Shown here: positions 1 to 7,695 of the stretch, in pieces
Position numbering within the stretch: position 1 is the first letter of the stretch
Layout: each line of letters begins with the position of its first letter
Assembly (NCBI GenBank): GCA_900547815.1
Contig: URHY01000031.1
Location: 1-23,390, forward strand
Direction of reading: 5' to 3'
DNA: 23,390 nt
From: an uncultured Solobacterium sp.
GTDB lineage: Bacteria > Bacillota_I > Bacilli_A > Erysipelotrichales > Erysipelotrichaceae
The notes under the pieces: generated by a model
Databases searched by the model: none
What the model saw: only the letters and a program-made list of their open reading frames with translations
What the model was told of the DNA's origin: nothing
Translations under genes and position numbers: made by a program

Positions 1-37
1 ATAAGGCAATGAATATAGAAAATAAACCAATATTCAT
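1..37 (-). CDS. Start of a truncated gene running off the window
   Basis: On the minus strand an AGGAGAG ribosome binding site (42-48) lies four bases before an ATG at 37-35. The frame stays open to the window edge and gives the 12 residues MNIGLFSIFIAL, a hydrophobic start that fits a signal peptide or first membrane segment. Too little is present to name the product. Confidence 0.5.
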   Translation of the reverse strand, partial: MNIGLFSIFIAL

Positions 38-60
38 ATCTCTCTCCTAAAAAAAATAAT

Positions 61-110
61 AAACAAAAAGAGACCATTCTAGACGCCAACACTAGAATGG
101 TTTCTTTGTT
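61..110. terminator. Bidirectional hairpin between divergent genes
   Basis: Arms at 69-82 and 92-105 pair over 14 bases with one G-T wobble, and flanking AACAAA/TTTGTT extends the stem. The minus-strand side has the longer T-rich tail. It sits between the minus gene at the window start and yigZ. On the minus strand it lies just before that gene's ribosome binding site, so it could be a leader attenuator instead of a plain terminator. Confidence 0.55.
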
Positions 111-138
111 ACTAAACTTGTAGAATACAGCAATTTTT

Positions 139-147
139 TGTTACAAT
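139..147 (+). promoter_or_regulatory. Extended -10 promoter of yigZ
   Basis: TGTTACAAT is a match to the extended -10 form TGnTAnnnT. The expected transcription start, about seven bases downstream, falls on the ATG at 154. No good -35 box is visible. Confidence 0.5.
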
Positions 148-153
148 ACAACT

Positions 154-753
154 ATGCCAAGAATTCAAAATGACTGTATAAATACAATAGAAATTAAAAA
201 AAGCAAATTTATTACCTATCTTCATAGAACGCAAGATGAACAAGAGGCAAAGGATTTTTTAAAAGCTATAAAAAAAGAACATCCAAATGCCAATCATCAT
301 TGTACAGCTATGATCATTGGAAACATTATGCGATCTAATGACGATGGTGAACCAAGCCAAACCGCTGGACATCCCATGTTAGACGTTTTAATGCATAATG
401 ATATGCAAGATATTCTAGCCGTTGTGGTTCGTTATTTTGGCGGAATCAAACTTGGAACTGGAGGCCTTGTAAGAGCCTATAGTTCAAGTGTTTCTGAAGC
501 TTTAAAAGCGGCAACACTAACAACTGTTACAACCCTTCAAGAATATCAAATTCATTTTTCTTATGATTTGATTGGAAAGGTTGATCATTACTTTAGAACA
601 CAAAATATTGAAGTCATTGAACAACAATATGAAGAAGATGTAGTCTATCATTTCCTTGTTCAAGAAGATATTTCTAAAGATTTAATGGAACTTACAAACG
701 GAAAGATACAAATTCAATATATACAAGATATAGAAACAGAATGTGTGATTTAA
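154..753 (+). CDS. yigZ: YigZ/IMPACT family protein
   Basis: This 199-residue protein matches the YigZ (IMPACT) family in length and layout. The N-terminal half has the family block IKKSKFITYL, then HPNANHHCTA, DDGEPSQTAGHPML (about residues 66-79) and VVVRYFGGIKLGTGGLVRAY (about 91-110), which is the most conserved stretch of the family. The C-terminal part resembles the DUF1949 ferredoxin-like domain. Eukaryotic IMPACT affects the GCN2 kinase; the bacterial role is unclear, with a link to nucleic acid or ribosome function suspected. The ATG is the only possible start, because an in-frame stop lies at 121-123. There is no ribosome binding site, and the -10 box ends six bases before the ATG, so the mRNA is probably leaderless. 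Confidence 0.93.
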   Translation: MPRIQNDCINTIEIKKSKFITYLHRTQDEQEAKDFLKAIKKEHPNANHHCTAMIIGNIMRSNDDGEPSQTAGHPMLDVLMHNDMQDILAVVVRYFGGIKLGTGGLVRAYSSSVSEALKAATLTTVTTLQEYQIHFSYDLIGKVDHYFRTQNIEVIEQQYEEDVVYHFLVQEDISKDLMELTNGKIQIQYIQDIETECVI

Positions 754-770
754 TTTACGCACAATGAATA

Positions 771-779
771 TGATATACT
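771..779 (+). promoter_or_regulatory. Extended -10 promoter for the small membrane protein/GNAT pair
   Basis: TGATATACT fits the extended -10 consensus and lies in the 47-base gap after yigZ, about 10 bases before a GAGG ribosome binding site (790-793). No clear -35 box. Confidence 0.45.
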
Positions 780-800
780 TTAGAAAAGCGAGGTACATTT

Positions 801-1061
801 ATGGATAGTATTCTTACCCTTATAGCATTTTTCGTAGTCATCTTTATTTTTTGGACGTTAGCAAGTTGGCTGCTTCCATTTATTTTACCAATCATCATTG
901 TCTTCTGGATTATTTCCCTATTCACACAAAGAAGACATGTACATTTTCACACCTATAACAGCGCTCAAAATAATCAAGAAGAACAACCAAAATCAACTCC
1001 AAAACATGGAGCTATAGACGTCGAATATACGGAACATGAAGATGATGGAGATGAACAATGA
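801..1061 (+). CDS. Small membrane protein with acidic tail
   Basis: This 86-residue protein begins with about 40 strongly hydrophobic residues, room for one long or two short membrane segments with prolines near the middle. A basic QRRHVHFH stretch follows, then a hydrophilic tail of about 35 residues ending in a run of acidic residues. The most likely topology is a membrane anchor with a cytoplasmic tail. I do not recognise a named family. A GAGG site seven bases upstream supports the start. Its last four bases (ATGA) are shared with the start of the acetyltransferase gene, so the two are translationally coupled and may work together, but no function can be read from the sequence. Confidence 0.8.
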   Translation: MDSILTLIAFFVVIFIFWTLASWLLPFILPIIIVFWIISLFTQRRHVHFHTYNSAQNNQEEQPKSTPKHGAIDVEYTEHEDDGDEQ

Positions 1062-1963
1062 TTTGTCACAACAGTGTGGGTTATGATGCACAAATCAAAG
1101 ACTTACTAATCAAATCCGCATTTAATATGGATGAAAAAGAAATTGATGTCTGGATGAAATATCAATATGATCCACACCACATGTTCTGCTTCTGGCAAGA
1201 TGATAAAATCACTTCTTGTCTTCAAGTCACAAAAAGAAATATGATGTTTTTGGACCAACAAATGCGTGTATCTGTGATTAGTATAGCTGCAACCTTACCT
1301 GATTATAGACAGAGAAAACAATTTTCTAATTTATTAGATGCAGCTATTTCACAAGCTACATATAATGATTTACTTACAATCACATACACAAATATGCCAA
1401 AGTTATTCGAATCTAAAAGCTTTCAACATATTTCGAACACAAAAGAATATTGGATTGGTGCTCCTTTATGTAAAAGTGGAAACCCATTCCACATCAAACA
1501 AAAAGCAAAGAATTTATACCCATTATATTTCCAATTTATGCAATATTTTGATGGCAGCGTTCTATTAAGTGAAGATGAATTCGATCAACTTATTCAATAC
1601 CATCAAAATTTAGGAAAATCCATTGTCACAATAATCAATGAAGATAAACAACCAAAAGGATTTGCGATATATTCTACAAAAGAAAATCAGGCTCACGTAG
1701 AAGTTTTAGTTTACTTTGATTCTCAAGCCATCCAAGATCTTCTTAGTTATTTATCCATAAGCAATGAAGTTACATCCATTCTCATCAGTGAAAGTGAAAG
1801 ATTCGATAAATTATTCCCGCTTCATTTTCCTAGAACCGATAAAAAATTAATGGTAAGACTCAACAATTATAAATTATTTGATAAATTCTCTAACACAAAC
1901 GTTAGAAACGCAAAAGCAGCTTATGAACTATTAGAAAAGCCTACATGGAACCACTTCCAGTAG
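1058..1963 (+). CDS. GNAT acetyltransferase, Eis-like
   Basis: This 301-residue protein resembles GNAT-type acyltransferases of the Eis-like group (COG4552-type). The N-terminal GNAT fold includes a short strand followed by VISIAATLPDYRQRKQFSNL (about residues 72-91). This is the usual acetyl-CoA-binding position, where the family has T-P-x-x-R-x-x-G; here the glycine is replaced by lysine. A second, weaker domain follows at about 160-270. At 301 residues it is shorter than typical Eis proteins (about 400), and the usual SCP2-like C-terminal domain is not evident. Start and stop are both well set: the start overlaps the preceding gene by ATGA and the stop is inside a terminator hairpin. The substrate is unknown; Eis proteins modify amines such as aminoglycosides or lysine side chains. 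Confidence 0.75.
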   Translation: MICHNSVGYDAQIKDLLIKSAFNMDEKEIDVWMKYQYDPHHMFCFWQDDKITSCLQVTKRNMMFLDQQMRVSVISIAATLPDYRQRKQFSNLLDAAISQATYNDLLTITYTNMPKLFESKSFQHISNTKEYWIGAPLCKSGNPFHIKQKAKNLYPLYFQFMQYFDGSVLLSEDEFDQLIQYHQNLGKSIVTIINEDKQPKGFAIYSTKENQAHVEVLVYFDSQAIQDLLSYLSISNEVTSILISESERFDKLFPLHFPRTDKKLMVRLNNYKLFDKFSNTNVRNAKAAYELLEKPTWNHFQ

Positions 1964-1978
1964 GCTTTCTTTCTTCTC
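1936..1978 (+). terminator. Intrinsic terminator of the GNAT operon
   Basis: AAAGCCTAC (1936-1944) pairs with GTAGGCTTT (1960-1968), and inside it TGGAA pairs with TTCCA around the loop CCAC. A T-rich tail follows. The GNAT stop codon (1961-1963) and last residues are encoded inside the hairpin. Confidence 0.9.
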
Positions 1979-2022
1979 TTTTAAACAAAATATAACCAAT
2001 AAAAGTTCATGTCATCAAGAAA

Positions 2023-2973
2023 TTAATTCTGCATATGAATCATTTCTTCTTCAAGTATTGGATACGAAATAAGTACTTCACTATCCAAATTTTCATTAAA
2101 CATATTTACACCACTGATTTGATGATTATTGTATGTCGTGTAATAGTAAATTCCATTTCTTAAGTCGCAACAAGACGTATAAATTGTATATTCATACTTA
2201 CCTGGTTCTACTTCACAAAGACCTTTTTGTTGCTTGACACTACCTATAATGTGGAAATATTGACTTAAATCATTCTTATCACTAGTCGCATTTGCTCTTG
2301 TATAGGCAACGCGCACAAATCTAGATCCACTCGATAAGTCTCCAGGAAGTCCCATAGCTCCAAACCCACGTGAATAGGCAGTTAAATCCAAGCCAAAATT
2401 ATTTTCAGGTTGTTTATTTGATAAATACATATAATCATTCAAGCGAAATAACTGCATAGGAAATGGCGGATTGTTTGTCAAAACATGCGTAGGATTATCA
2501 TATACATGCATACCATCTTCCATACACTCAACGACAATGCTTTCATTTTCATCACTAATCATATAGTGTAATTCAGCTACTGGAAAGTGTTCATTAAATG
2601 GTGTTGCACAAACATTTGTATTTTTCAATACGGACTTTGCCTCTTTGACACTTGCACATTGTGATAAGATCCAAGGAATAAATTCAAAGGCAGCCACATT
2701 GTTCTTGTCTTCTTTGACTTCATAAAACTTTGCATTCCCAACAAAGTTTAATCCAGCCATTCCCAAGCCCTTCTCATTCATGGCATCATAATATAATGGA
2801 TACTCTTCAAATACGTGAGCCATACCAATCAAAGCGTAGTGACTTTCATGTTTATCTAAATGTCTAAAATGAAAGTCATAATTACGTGGAGCCACAGCTA
2901 CTTGTTCTCCATATGAAATTTCATAATCTAAATTCCTTCCAAAAAACTGATTAAAGCTTAATGCGGTACACAT
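2023..2973 (-). CDS. Choloylglycine hydrolase family enzyme (bile salt hydrolase-like)
   Basis: This 316-residue Ntn hydrolase of peptidase family C59 cleaves the amide bond of conjugated bile salts or of penicillin V. I place the start at the second ATG (2973). It gives Met-Cys-Thr, so Cys2 becomes the N-terminal nucleophile after Met removal. It lies nine bases from the AAGGAG site, whereas the first ATG (2982) touches that site. Visible family features are FGRNLDYE (catalytic Arg13 and Asp16), NEKGLGMAGLNF, VLTNNPPFPMQL (active-site Asn) and GLPGDLSSGSRFVRVA, which carries the conserved Arg. The last motif is typical of gut bile salt hydrolases, so that activity is favoured over penicillin acylase, but this is inference. 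No signal peptide is seen, so the enzyme is cytoplasmic. The gene is monocistronic and faces away from the chromate-transporter operon. Confidence 0.88.
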   Translation of the reverse strand: MCTALSFNQFFGRNLDYEISYGEQVAVAPRNYDFHFRHLDKHESHYALIGMAHVFEEYPLYYDAMNEKGLGMAGLNFVGNAKFYEVKEDKNNVAAFEFIPWILSQCASVKEAKSVLKNTNVCATPFNEHFPVAELHYMISDENESIVVECMEDGMHVYDNPTHVLTNNPPFPMQLFRLNDYMYLSNKQPENNFGLDLTAYSRGFGAMGLPGDLSSGSRFVRVAYTRANATSDKNDLSQYFHIIGSVKQQKGLCEVEPGKYEYTIYTSCCDLRNGIYYYTTYNNHQISGVNMFNENLDSEVLISYPILEEEMIHMQN

Positions 2974-3018
2974 TAAAATCATCTCCTTCTACTTAGTAGC
3001 TTAACACAAACTACAAAA

Positions 3019-3048
3019 AGATTACACACATAATAATGTACAAATCAA
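3019..3048 (-). promoter_or_regulatory. Possible promoter of the bile salt hydrolase-like gene
   Basis: Minus-strand TTGATT (3048-3043), an 18-base spacer and TAATCT (3024-3019) form a plausible but not strong promoter about 45 bases before the start codon. Confidence 0.35.
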
Positions 3049-3060
3049 AATATGTGTTCA

Positions 3061-3089
3061 TTGCGTTAAGTACCAAAAAAATATATATT
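3061..3089 (+). promoter_or_regulatory. Promoter of a candidate small RNA
   Basis: TTGCGT (3061-3066), exactly 17 bases, then TATATT (3084-3089) on the plus strand. No plus-strand gene follows; instead there is structured sequence ending in a plus-strand terminator. Confidence 0.5.
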
Positions 3090-3095
3090 TTAAAT

Positions 3096-3226
3096 GTCAT
3101 AAGAAATGCCTTATCTTATGATTAACCCTTTGGAAAATTATTCAACCCTATAAACTCAAGATACACTTTTATCTTAATAATTTTCCTCTCCCTAAAGCAA
3201 TGTCAAGCCCGGACATTGCTTTTTAT
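3096..3226 (+). ncRNA. Candidate small RNA of about 130 nt
   Basis: Between two minus-strand genes, the plus strand has a promoter (3061-3089), about 130 bases of predicted structure and an intrinsic terminator. Hairpin 1 pairs 3096-3103 with 3115-3122. Hairpin 2 pairs GGAAAATTATT (3132-3142) perfectly with AATAATTTTCC (3176-3186) and contains an inner stem AAGATA/TATCTT (3158-3163/3170-3175). Hairpin 3 (3194-3222) is the terminator. The unpaired parts are C-rich: ACCCTT, AACCCTA and CTCTCCCT. In Firmicute regulatory RNAs such C-rich single strands pair with ribosome binding sites. No open reading frame of note lies in it. It does not match any RNA family I can name, including tmRNA, T-box or 6S RNA. 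Confidence 0.45.
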
Positions 3227-3230
3227 TTTA
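3194..3230 (+). terminator. Plus-strand intrinsic terminator
   Basis: AAAGCAATGTC (3194-3204) and GACATTGCTTT (3212-3222) form a perfect 11-base-pair stem with loop AAGCCCG, followed by TTATTTTA. The minus strand has no T-tract after it, so it acts on the plus strand only and ends the candidate small RNA. Confidence 0.8.
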
Positions 3231-3233
3231 CCT

Positions 3234-3265
3234 AAAAGAAAAAAGCCATAAGTTTCCCTATGACT
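3234..3265 (-). terminator. Terminator of the HAD/chromate-transporter operon
   Basis: On the minus strand AGTCATAGG (3265-3257), loop GAAA and CTTATGGCT (3252-3244) form a nine-base-pair stem with two wobbles, followed by TTTTTTC. It begins at the stop codon of the last gene. Confidence 0.8.
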
Positions 3266-3813
3266 TAAAACGCAAATACAATTCCTACAACCGCACTAGC
3301 TACAATAAACCAGATTGGATGTAATTTAGGTTTATACTTACTAAACGCTAGTAATACGAATAAACAAATAAATTGTTTCCAATGAAATGTGGAGAAAGTA
3401 TAATCACCAAATAAAGTTGTAACTAAAATATCAATAGTAGCTACGGCAATAAAGGCAACTACAGCAGGTTTTAATCCGGCAAAGATTTGTTGAACCAGTT
3501 TTGCCTCTTTAAATTTCTCTAAGAAATTCGCAATGATACAGATAATAATCAAACTTGGTAAAACCAGACCGAGTGTTACCACAATCGAACCCAATACACC
3601 ATATTGACTAAAACCTACATAACTAGCCATGTTTACACCCATTGGACCTGGTGTAGATTCACTTACGGCAATCATTGTAGACAAATCACTCATGGTATAC
3701 CAGCCATAACGAACGCCAATCTCTCTTAAGAAAGGAATAGTCGCAAGACCTCCTCCTACCGCAAATAGTCCAGTCTTGAAAAATTCTAAAAACATGAGTA
3801 ATAATTTAGTCAT
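3265..3813 (-). CDS. Half-size chromate-type transporter, second subunit
   Basis: This 182-residue membrane protein belongs to the short-chain CHR family. About five or six membrane segments cover nearly the whole length. The family motifs are FFKTGLFAVGGGLATIPFL (residues 10-28) and ESTPGPMGVNMASYVG (about 52-67). Short CHR proteins occur as pairs encoded side by side and are thought to act together with opposite membrane orientation; some carry chromate or sulfate, but the natural substrate here is unknown. The start overlaps the end of the partner gene by eight bases (ATGACTAA) and has only a weak site upstream, so translation is probably coupled. It is the last gene of the operon. Confidence 0.88.
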   Translation of the reverse strand: MTKLLLMFLEFFKTGLFAVGGGLATIPFLREIGVRYGWYTMSDLSTMIAVSESTPGPMGVNMASYVGFSQYGVLGSIVVTLGLVLPSLIIICIIANFLEKFKEAKLVQQIFAGLKPAVVAFIAVATIDILVTTLFGDYTFSTFHWKQFICLFVLLAFSKYKPKLHPIWFIVASAVVGIVFAF

Positions 3814-4354
3814 TTTTCTTTAACCACCCTATTCTAGAAAAGACAACACCCGCAATACCAGCACCAATCACAAGTAGTACAGTAGATACTTTAGTAAACA
3901 TCGCAAAAATAAGGGCCACCGCAAAAATCAAGAAACCAATCTTATTTTTAATATTCCCCTTACCTAGTTTTAATACGGCATTGATCATCAACATACATAC
4001 AGCTACACGAATACCATTTAGAGCATGTTGCACGATAGCTAAACTTGAAAAGTTTGTGATCAAACCTGCAATTATACTAATAATGATAATAGATGGAGTA
4101 ACTACACCTAAAGTAGCGGCAATCGCTCCTGGAATACCGGCTTGATAGTATCCAATGAAAGTCGATGTATTGACCGCAATAACGCCAGGTGTACATTGAC
4201 CAATCGCATAATAGTCCATCACTTCATCTTCTGTAGCCCAATGATACTTTTCAATAACTTCCTTTTGAATCATTGGCAACATGGCATATCCACCACCAAA
4301 AGTAAATAGACCCATCTTAAACCAAGAAACATATAATTGAATAAGTTTCTTCAT
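3806..4354 (-). CDS. Half-size chromate-type transporter, first subunit
   Basis: This 182-residue short-chain CHR protein carries the motifs FKMGLFTFGGGYAMLPMI (about residues 12-29) and IGQCTPGVIAVNTSTFIG (about 51-68), followed by several hydrophobic segments. It is the partner of the next gene and has the same length, which is the usual two-gene arrangement that replaces one full-length ChrA. Its AAAGGAGAG ribosome binding site is made from the last codons of the upstream HAD gene, whose stop is one base away. The three genes therefore form one operon. Anion export is the family role; the physiological anion is not shown by the sequence. Confidence 0.88.
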   Translation of the reverse strand: MKKLIQLYVSWFKMGLFTFGGGYAMLPMIQKEVIEKYHWATEDEVMDYYAIGQCTPGVIAVNTSTFIGYYQAGIPGAIAATLGVVTPSIIIISIIAGLITNFSSLAIVQHALNGIRVAVCMLMINAVLKLGKGNIKNKIGFLIFAVALIFAMFTKVSTVLLVIGAGIAGVVFSRIGWLKKND

Positions 4355-4355
4355 T

Positions 4356-5174
4356 TTACTCTCCTTTTAATACAAATTTTTCAATGACTTCACAAACAGC
4401 ACCTTCTTCACAAGTAGCCGTTGTGATATAGTCGCAATCTGGTTTAATACCAGGTGCAGCATTTTGTACTCCAACACCTAAACCAGCATCTTTGATCATA
4501 GATAAATCGTTATAGTTATCCCCAATCGCAATTGTATCCTGAATATCAATATGTAATAGATCGGCTAATTTTTTAAGTCCAGCTCCCTTATTTACACCCT
4601 GATGATTAAATTCAATATAACGATTACTTGAATATGAAACATCCATATCAAATGTAATATCCTTTAGATCACGATCAATGCTTTGAAGATACTCAAAATC
4701 TGTATTTGTATATAATACTTTTACAATGTTCTGTCCCTTTAAAAAATCAAGATTCTGATCAAACACCTCAATCATTTCCTGACGATTCTGCACATATCTT
4801 TTTTCATCTTCCGTTAAGTTATATGCATACACTGCATCTTTAGTATATACATGAATGACTACATCATATTTCAATCCACGCTTATACAATTCTTGAGCTT
4901 TTTCAAAAGAAATACCTTCAAAATGTAAAAGTCGATTATCCTTATTTTCAGTGATAGCACCCCCATTATATGAAATCACATATTGATTGGCTTCATCAAA
5001 AAGATCCAATTCCTTTAATGTACCCTGAACTGTGTTATAACCTCTTCCTGTTGCCAGTACAAATTTAACACCTAAATCTTTCAACTTCTTAATAGCTTCA
5101 ATATCTCTAGAATCAATTGTTCGATCGGGTTTAATCAAAGTTTCATCTAAATCACACGCAATTAACTTATACAT
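4356..5174 (-). CDS. Cof-type HAD hydrolase
   Basis: This 272-residue cytoplasmic phosphatase of the HAD superfamily, Cof/YidA-like (COG0561) group, acts on small phosphorylated metabolites such as sugar phosphates. The motifs are motif I DLDET (Asp8 nucleophile, Asp10 acid), motif II ATGR, a type II cap domain in the middle and motif IV GDNYNDLSMI near the C-terminus. The frame is open 14 codons further upstream, but I choose the ATG at 5174: GGGAGG lies about 10 bases before it, and the resulting MYKLIACDLDET start matches the family. The gene follows the FeoB terminator, so it begins its own transcription unit, and it is co-transcribed with the two transporter genes. Confidence 0.9.
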   Translation of the reverse strand: MYKLIACDLDETLIKPDRTIDSRDIEAIKKLKDLGVKFVLATGRGYNTVQGTLKELDLFDEANQYVISYNGGAITENKDNRLLHFEGISFEKAQELYKRGLKYDVVIHVYTKDAVYAYNLTEDEKRYVQNRQEMIEVFDQNLDFLKGQNIVKVLYTNTDFEYLQSIDRDLKDITFDMDVSYSSNRYIEFNHQGVNKGAGLKKLADLLHIDIQDTIAIGDNYNDLSMIKDAGLGVGVQNAAPGIKPDCDYITTATCEEGAVCEVIEKFVLKGE

Positions 5175-5220
5175 AAGTAAACACCCTCCCTTAGATATGA
5201 AAAAATTATAAACCATTTTT

Positions 5221-5248
5221 CAAAAAAAAAGTAGCATTAAAGCTACTT
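5221..5248 (-). terminator. Terminator of feoB
   Basis: On the minus strand AAGTAGC (5248-5242), loop TTTAAT and GCTACTT (5235-5229) are followed by a run of Ts. It overlaps the feoB stop codon and separates feoB from the HAD operon. Confidence 0.9.
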
Positions 5249-7583
5249 ATAATACAGAACCAATCACATGAACAATAAAGGCTAAAATCCACGCAAGTAC
5301 ACATTGCCATGCAACTACACCAATTGCCCATCTTGCACCGAGTTCTCGTTTAATAGATGCGATAGCCGCAACACATGGTGAATAAATCAAGCAGAATACA
5401 AGTAAAGAAGCAGCGGATAATGTCGTTAATGCACTATGTACACCACCTACAAATAATACTTGTAGTGTAGAAACAACACTTTCCTTAGCCATAAATCCAC
5501 TGATTAAGGACGTCACAATACGCCAATCTTGAAGTCCTAATGGCGCAAATACAGGGGCAATCCAACCGGCTACCATCGCCAAAATACTTTGGCTTGAATC
5601 TTTGACCATGTCAAATTGTAAATTAAAGCTTTGTAGGAACCATACAAGTACAGTGGCCACAAAAATAACGGTAAAAGCTTTTTGTAAGAAATCCTTTGCC
5701 TTTTCCCACAGCAATTGACTTACATTTTTTAATCCGGGCAAACGATAATTTGGAAGTTCCATCACAAATGGAACAGCTTCCCCTTTAAATAAAGTACTTT
5801 TAAATAAGAACGCAATCAATATACCTACGGCAATGCCCAAAACATAAAGTCCTGTCATAACTAAACCACCTTGTTTTGGAAAGAATGCATTCACAAAGAA
5901 AGCATAAATAGGTAATTTTGCGGTACAAGACATAAATGGCGTCAACAAAATCGTCATCTTACGATCTCTTTCACTAGGCAAAGTACGTGTTGACATAACG
6001 GCTGGTACCGTACATCCAAATCCAATCAATAAAGGAACGATACTTCTTCCTGATAATCCAATTTTTCTTAATATTTTATCCATAAAGAAGGCTACACGCG
6101 CAATATATCCACTATCTTCCATCATAGATAAAAAGAAGAATAGTGTCACAATGATTGGTAAGAAAGATAATACAGAACCAACACCCGCAAAGATACCATC
6201 AATCACTAAACTGTGTACGGCATAGCTTACGTGAGCACTTGTCATCCATGCATCCACTACTTGTGTAATCCAATCAATACCAAGTTCTAATAAACCTTGA
6301 AGCCATGCTCCAACTACATTAAATGTTAGATAGAATACAAGTAACATAATTCCAATAAACATAGGAATTGCAGTATATTTACCGGTTAAAATACGGTCAA
6401 TTCTTTCACTTCGAACACGCTCTTTACTTTCTTTAGGCTTTACTACGGTTTGTTCACAAACCTTTTCAATAAAGGAAAAACGCATATCGGCAATAGCTGC
6501 ACTATGATCGAGTCCACGCTCTTTTTCCATTTGAAGCACAATGTGTTCAATCATTTCTTTTTCATTTTTATCTAAATCCAAACGATCAAGAATCAAATTA
6601 TCGCCTTCAATAATTTTACTAGCCGCAAAACGCAATGGAATATCTGCCTTTTTGGCATGATCTTCAATTAAGTGGCAAATAGAGTGAATACAACGGTGAA
6701 CGGCTCCTCCAAAATCATCCTCTCCACAAAAATCTAAACGACCGGGTCTTTCCTGATACTTTGCAATATGAATCGCATGTTCAATCAATTCATCCACACC
6801 TTGGTTTTTAGCTGCAGAAATAGGTACAACTGGTACTCCAAGCATAGCCTCCATACCATTGATATCAATCGAACCTTGATTATTGGCAACCTCATCCATC
6901 ATATTTAACGCAACAACTATCGGAATATTCATCTCTAATAATTGCATAGTCAAATATAGATTTCGCTCAATATTTGTGGCATCTACTATATTGATAATAG
7001 CCTTAGGCTTATCGTTTAACACAAAATTACGTGATACGATTTCTTCACTTGTATAAGGTGACATCGAATAAATACCCGGTAAATCGGTCACCATTGTATT
7101 TGGATAGCCTTTAATTGAACCATCCTTTCGATCCACTGTTACACCAGGAAAGTTTCCAACATGTTGATTTGATCCAGTGAGTTGGTTAAACAATGTGGTC
7201 TTCCCACAGTTTTGATTTCCTACCAAGGCATATGTCAAACATGTACCTTCTGGTAAAGGATTTTCATCTGCCTTTACATGATATTTACCATCTTCACCAA
7301 GTCCAGGGTGAACCGTGTTATTTATATTTTCTGCACTTCCATGTTTTCTTGTTCTCTCATCAATTAATTCAACTAATATTTTTTCAGCTTCATCCAAACG
7401 AAGCGACAATTCATAACCATGAATCTGTAGTTCCATTGGATCGCCCATAGGCGCAAACTTTACAACGGTAACCTCAGCACCAGGTATAACTCCCATATCT
7501 AGAAAGTGTTGTCTTAATGCACCTGTTCCTCCAACAGCCTTAATCAATGCACTCTGTCCTATTTTTAACTCTTTTAACGTCAT
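5247..7583 (-). CDS. feoB: FeoA-FeoB fusion, ferrous iron transporter
   Basis: This 778-residue inner-membrane Fe(II) uptake protein has the small FeoA SH3-like domain fused to its N-terminus (residues about 1-75), joined by a polar linker to the FeoB GTPase domain. GTPase motifs are G1 GNQNCGKTT (122-130), G2 in GVTVDRK, G3 DLPG (167-170), G4 NMMD (227-230) and G5 SAAKNQG. An insertion helical domain follows. The membrane part from about residue 400 carries the two conserved gate regions, seen as SVLSFLPIIVTLFFFLSMME with GCTVPAVMSTRTL and, later, IYSPCVAAIASIKRELG. It is probably complete. The ATG at 7583 has a strong GGGGGAGGG site. It stands alone and is divergent from marR. A TTGACT/TATAAT promoter and a palindrome (7623-7632) lie upstream, so control by an iron-responsive repressor is likely but not shown. 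Confidence 0.96.
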   Translation of the reverse strand: MTLKELKIGQSALIKAVGGTGALRQHFLDMGVIPGAEVTVVKFAPMGDPMELQIHGYELSLRLDEAEKILVELIDERTRKHGSAENINNTVHPGLGEDGKYHVKADENPLPEGTCLTYALVGNQNCGKTTLFNQLTGSNQHVGNFPGVTVDRKDGSIKGYPNTMVTDLPGIYSMSPYTSEEIVSRNFVLNDKPKAIINIVDATNIERNLYLTMQLLEMNIPIVVALNMMDEVANNQGSIDINGMEAMLGVPVVPISAAKNQGVDELIEHAIHIAKYQERPGRLDFCGEDDFGGAVHRCIHSICHLIEDHAKKADIPLRFAASKIIEGDNLILDRLDLDKNEKEMIEHIVLQMEKERGLDHSAAIADMRFSFIEKVCEQTVVKPKESKERVRSERIDRILTGKYTAIPMFIGIMLLVFYLTFNVVGAWLQGLLELGIDWITQVVDAWMTSAHVSYAVHSLVIDGIFAGVGSVLSFLPIIVTLFFFLSMMEDSGYIARVAFFMDKILRKIGLSGRSIVPLLIGFGCTVPAVMSTRTLPSERDRKMTILLTPFMSCTAKLPIYAFFVNAFFPKQGGLVMTGLYVLGIAVGILIAFLFKSTLFKGEAVPFVMELPNYRLPGLKNVSQLLWEKAKDFLQKAFTVIFVATVLVWFLQSFNLQFDMVKDSSQSILAMVAGWIAPVFAPLGLQDWRIVTSLISGFMAKESVVSTLQVLFVGGVHSALTTLSAASLLVFCLIYSPCVAAIASIKRELGARWAIGVVAWQCVLAWILAFIVHVIGSVL

Positions 7584-7609
7584 GCATATCCCTCCCCCAA
7601 TTAGTTAAA

Positions 7610-7637
7610 ATTATAATCATCTTACTCGAGTAGTCAA
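7610..7637 (-). promoter_or_regulatory. feoB promoter
   Basis: Minus-strand TTGACT (7637-7632), 16-base spacer, TATAAT (7615-7610). The start codon is 27 bases further on. Confidence 0.75.
7623..7632. promoter_or_regulatory. Palindrome TACTCGAGTA in the feoB promoter spacer
   Basis: A perfect 10-base palindrome sits between the -35 and -10 boxes of feoB, a classic repressor position. It is short and is not a recognisable Fur or DtxR box, so the regulator is unknown. Confidence 0.3.
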
Positions 7638-7666
7638 TTATAGTTCATTATATTTTTTACTATTCG

Positions 7667-7695
7667 TTGACAGAATACTTCCATTTATTTACAAT
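7667..7695 (+). promoter_or_regulatory. Promoter of the marR-MATE operon
   Basis: TTGACA (7667-7672), exactly 17 bases, then TACAAT (7690-7695): a near-consensus vegetative promoter about 35 bases before the ATG. Confidence 0.85.

Noticed and set aside
1338..1568. 76-codon plus ORF inside the GNAT gene
   Set aside because: Different frame within a clear coding gene, with no ribosome binding site or domain.
3096..3226. 6S RNA, tmRNA or T-box leader
   Set aside because: Too short for tmRNA, no long single hairpin with central bubble for 6S, no T-box motif and no downstream plus-strand gene.
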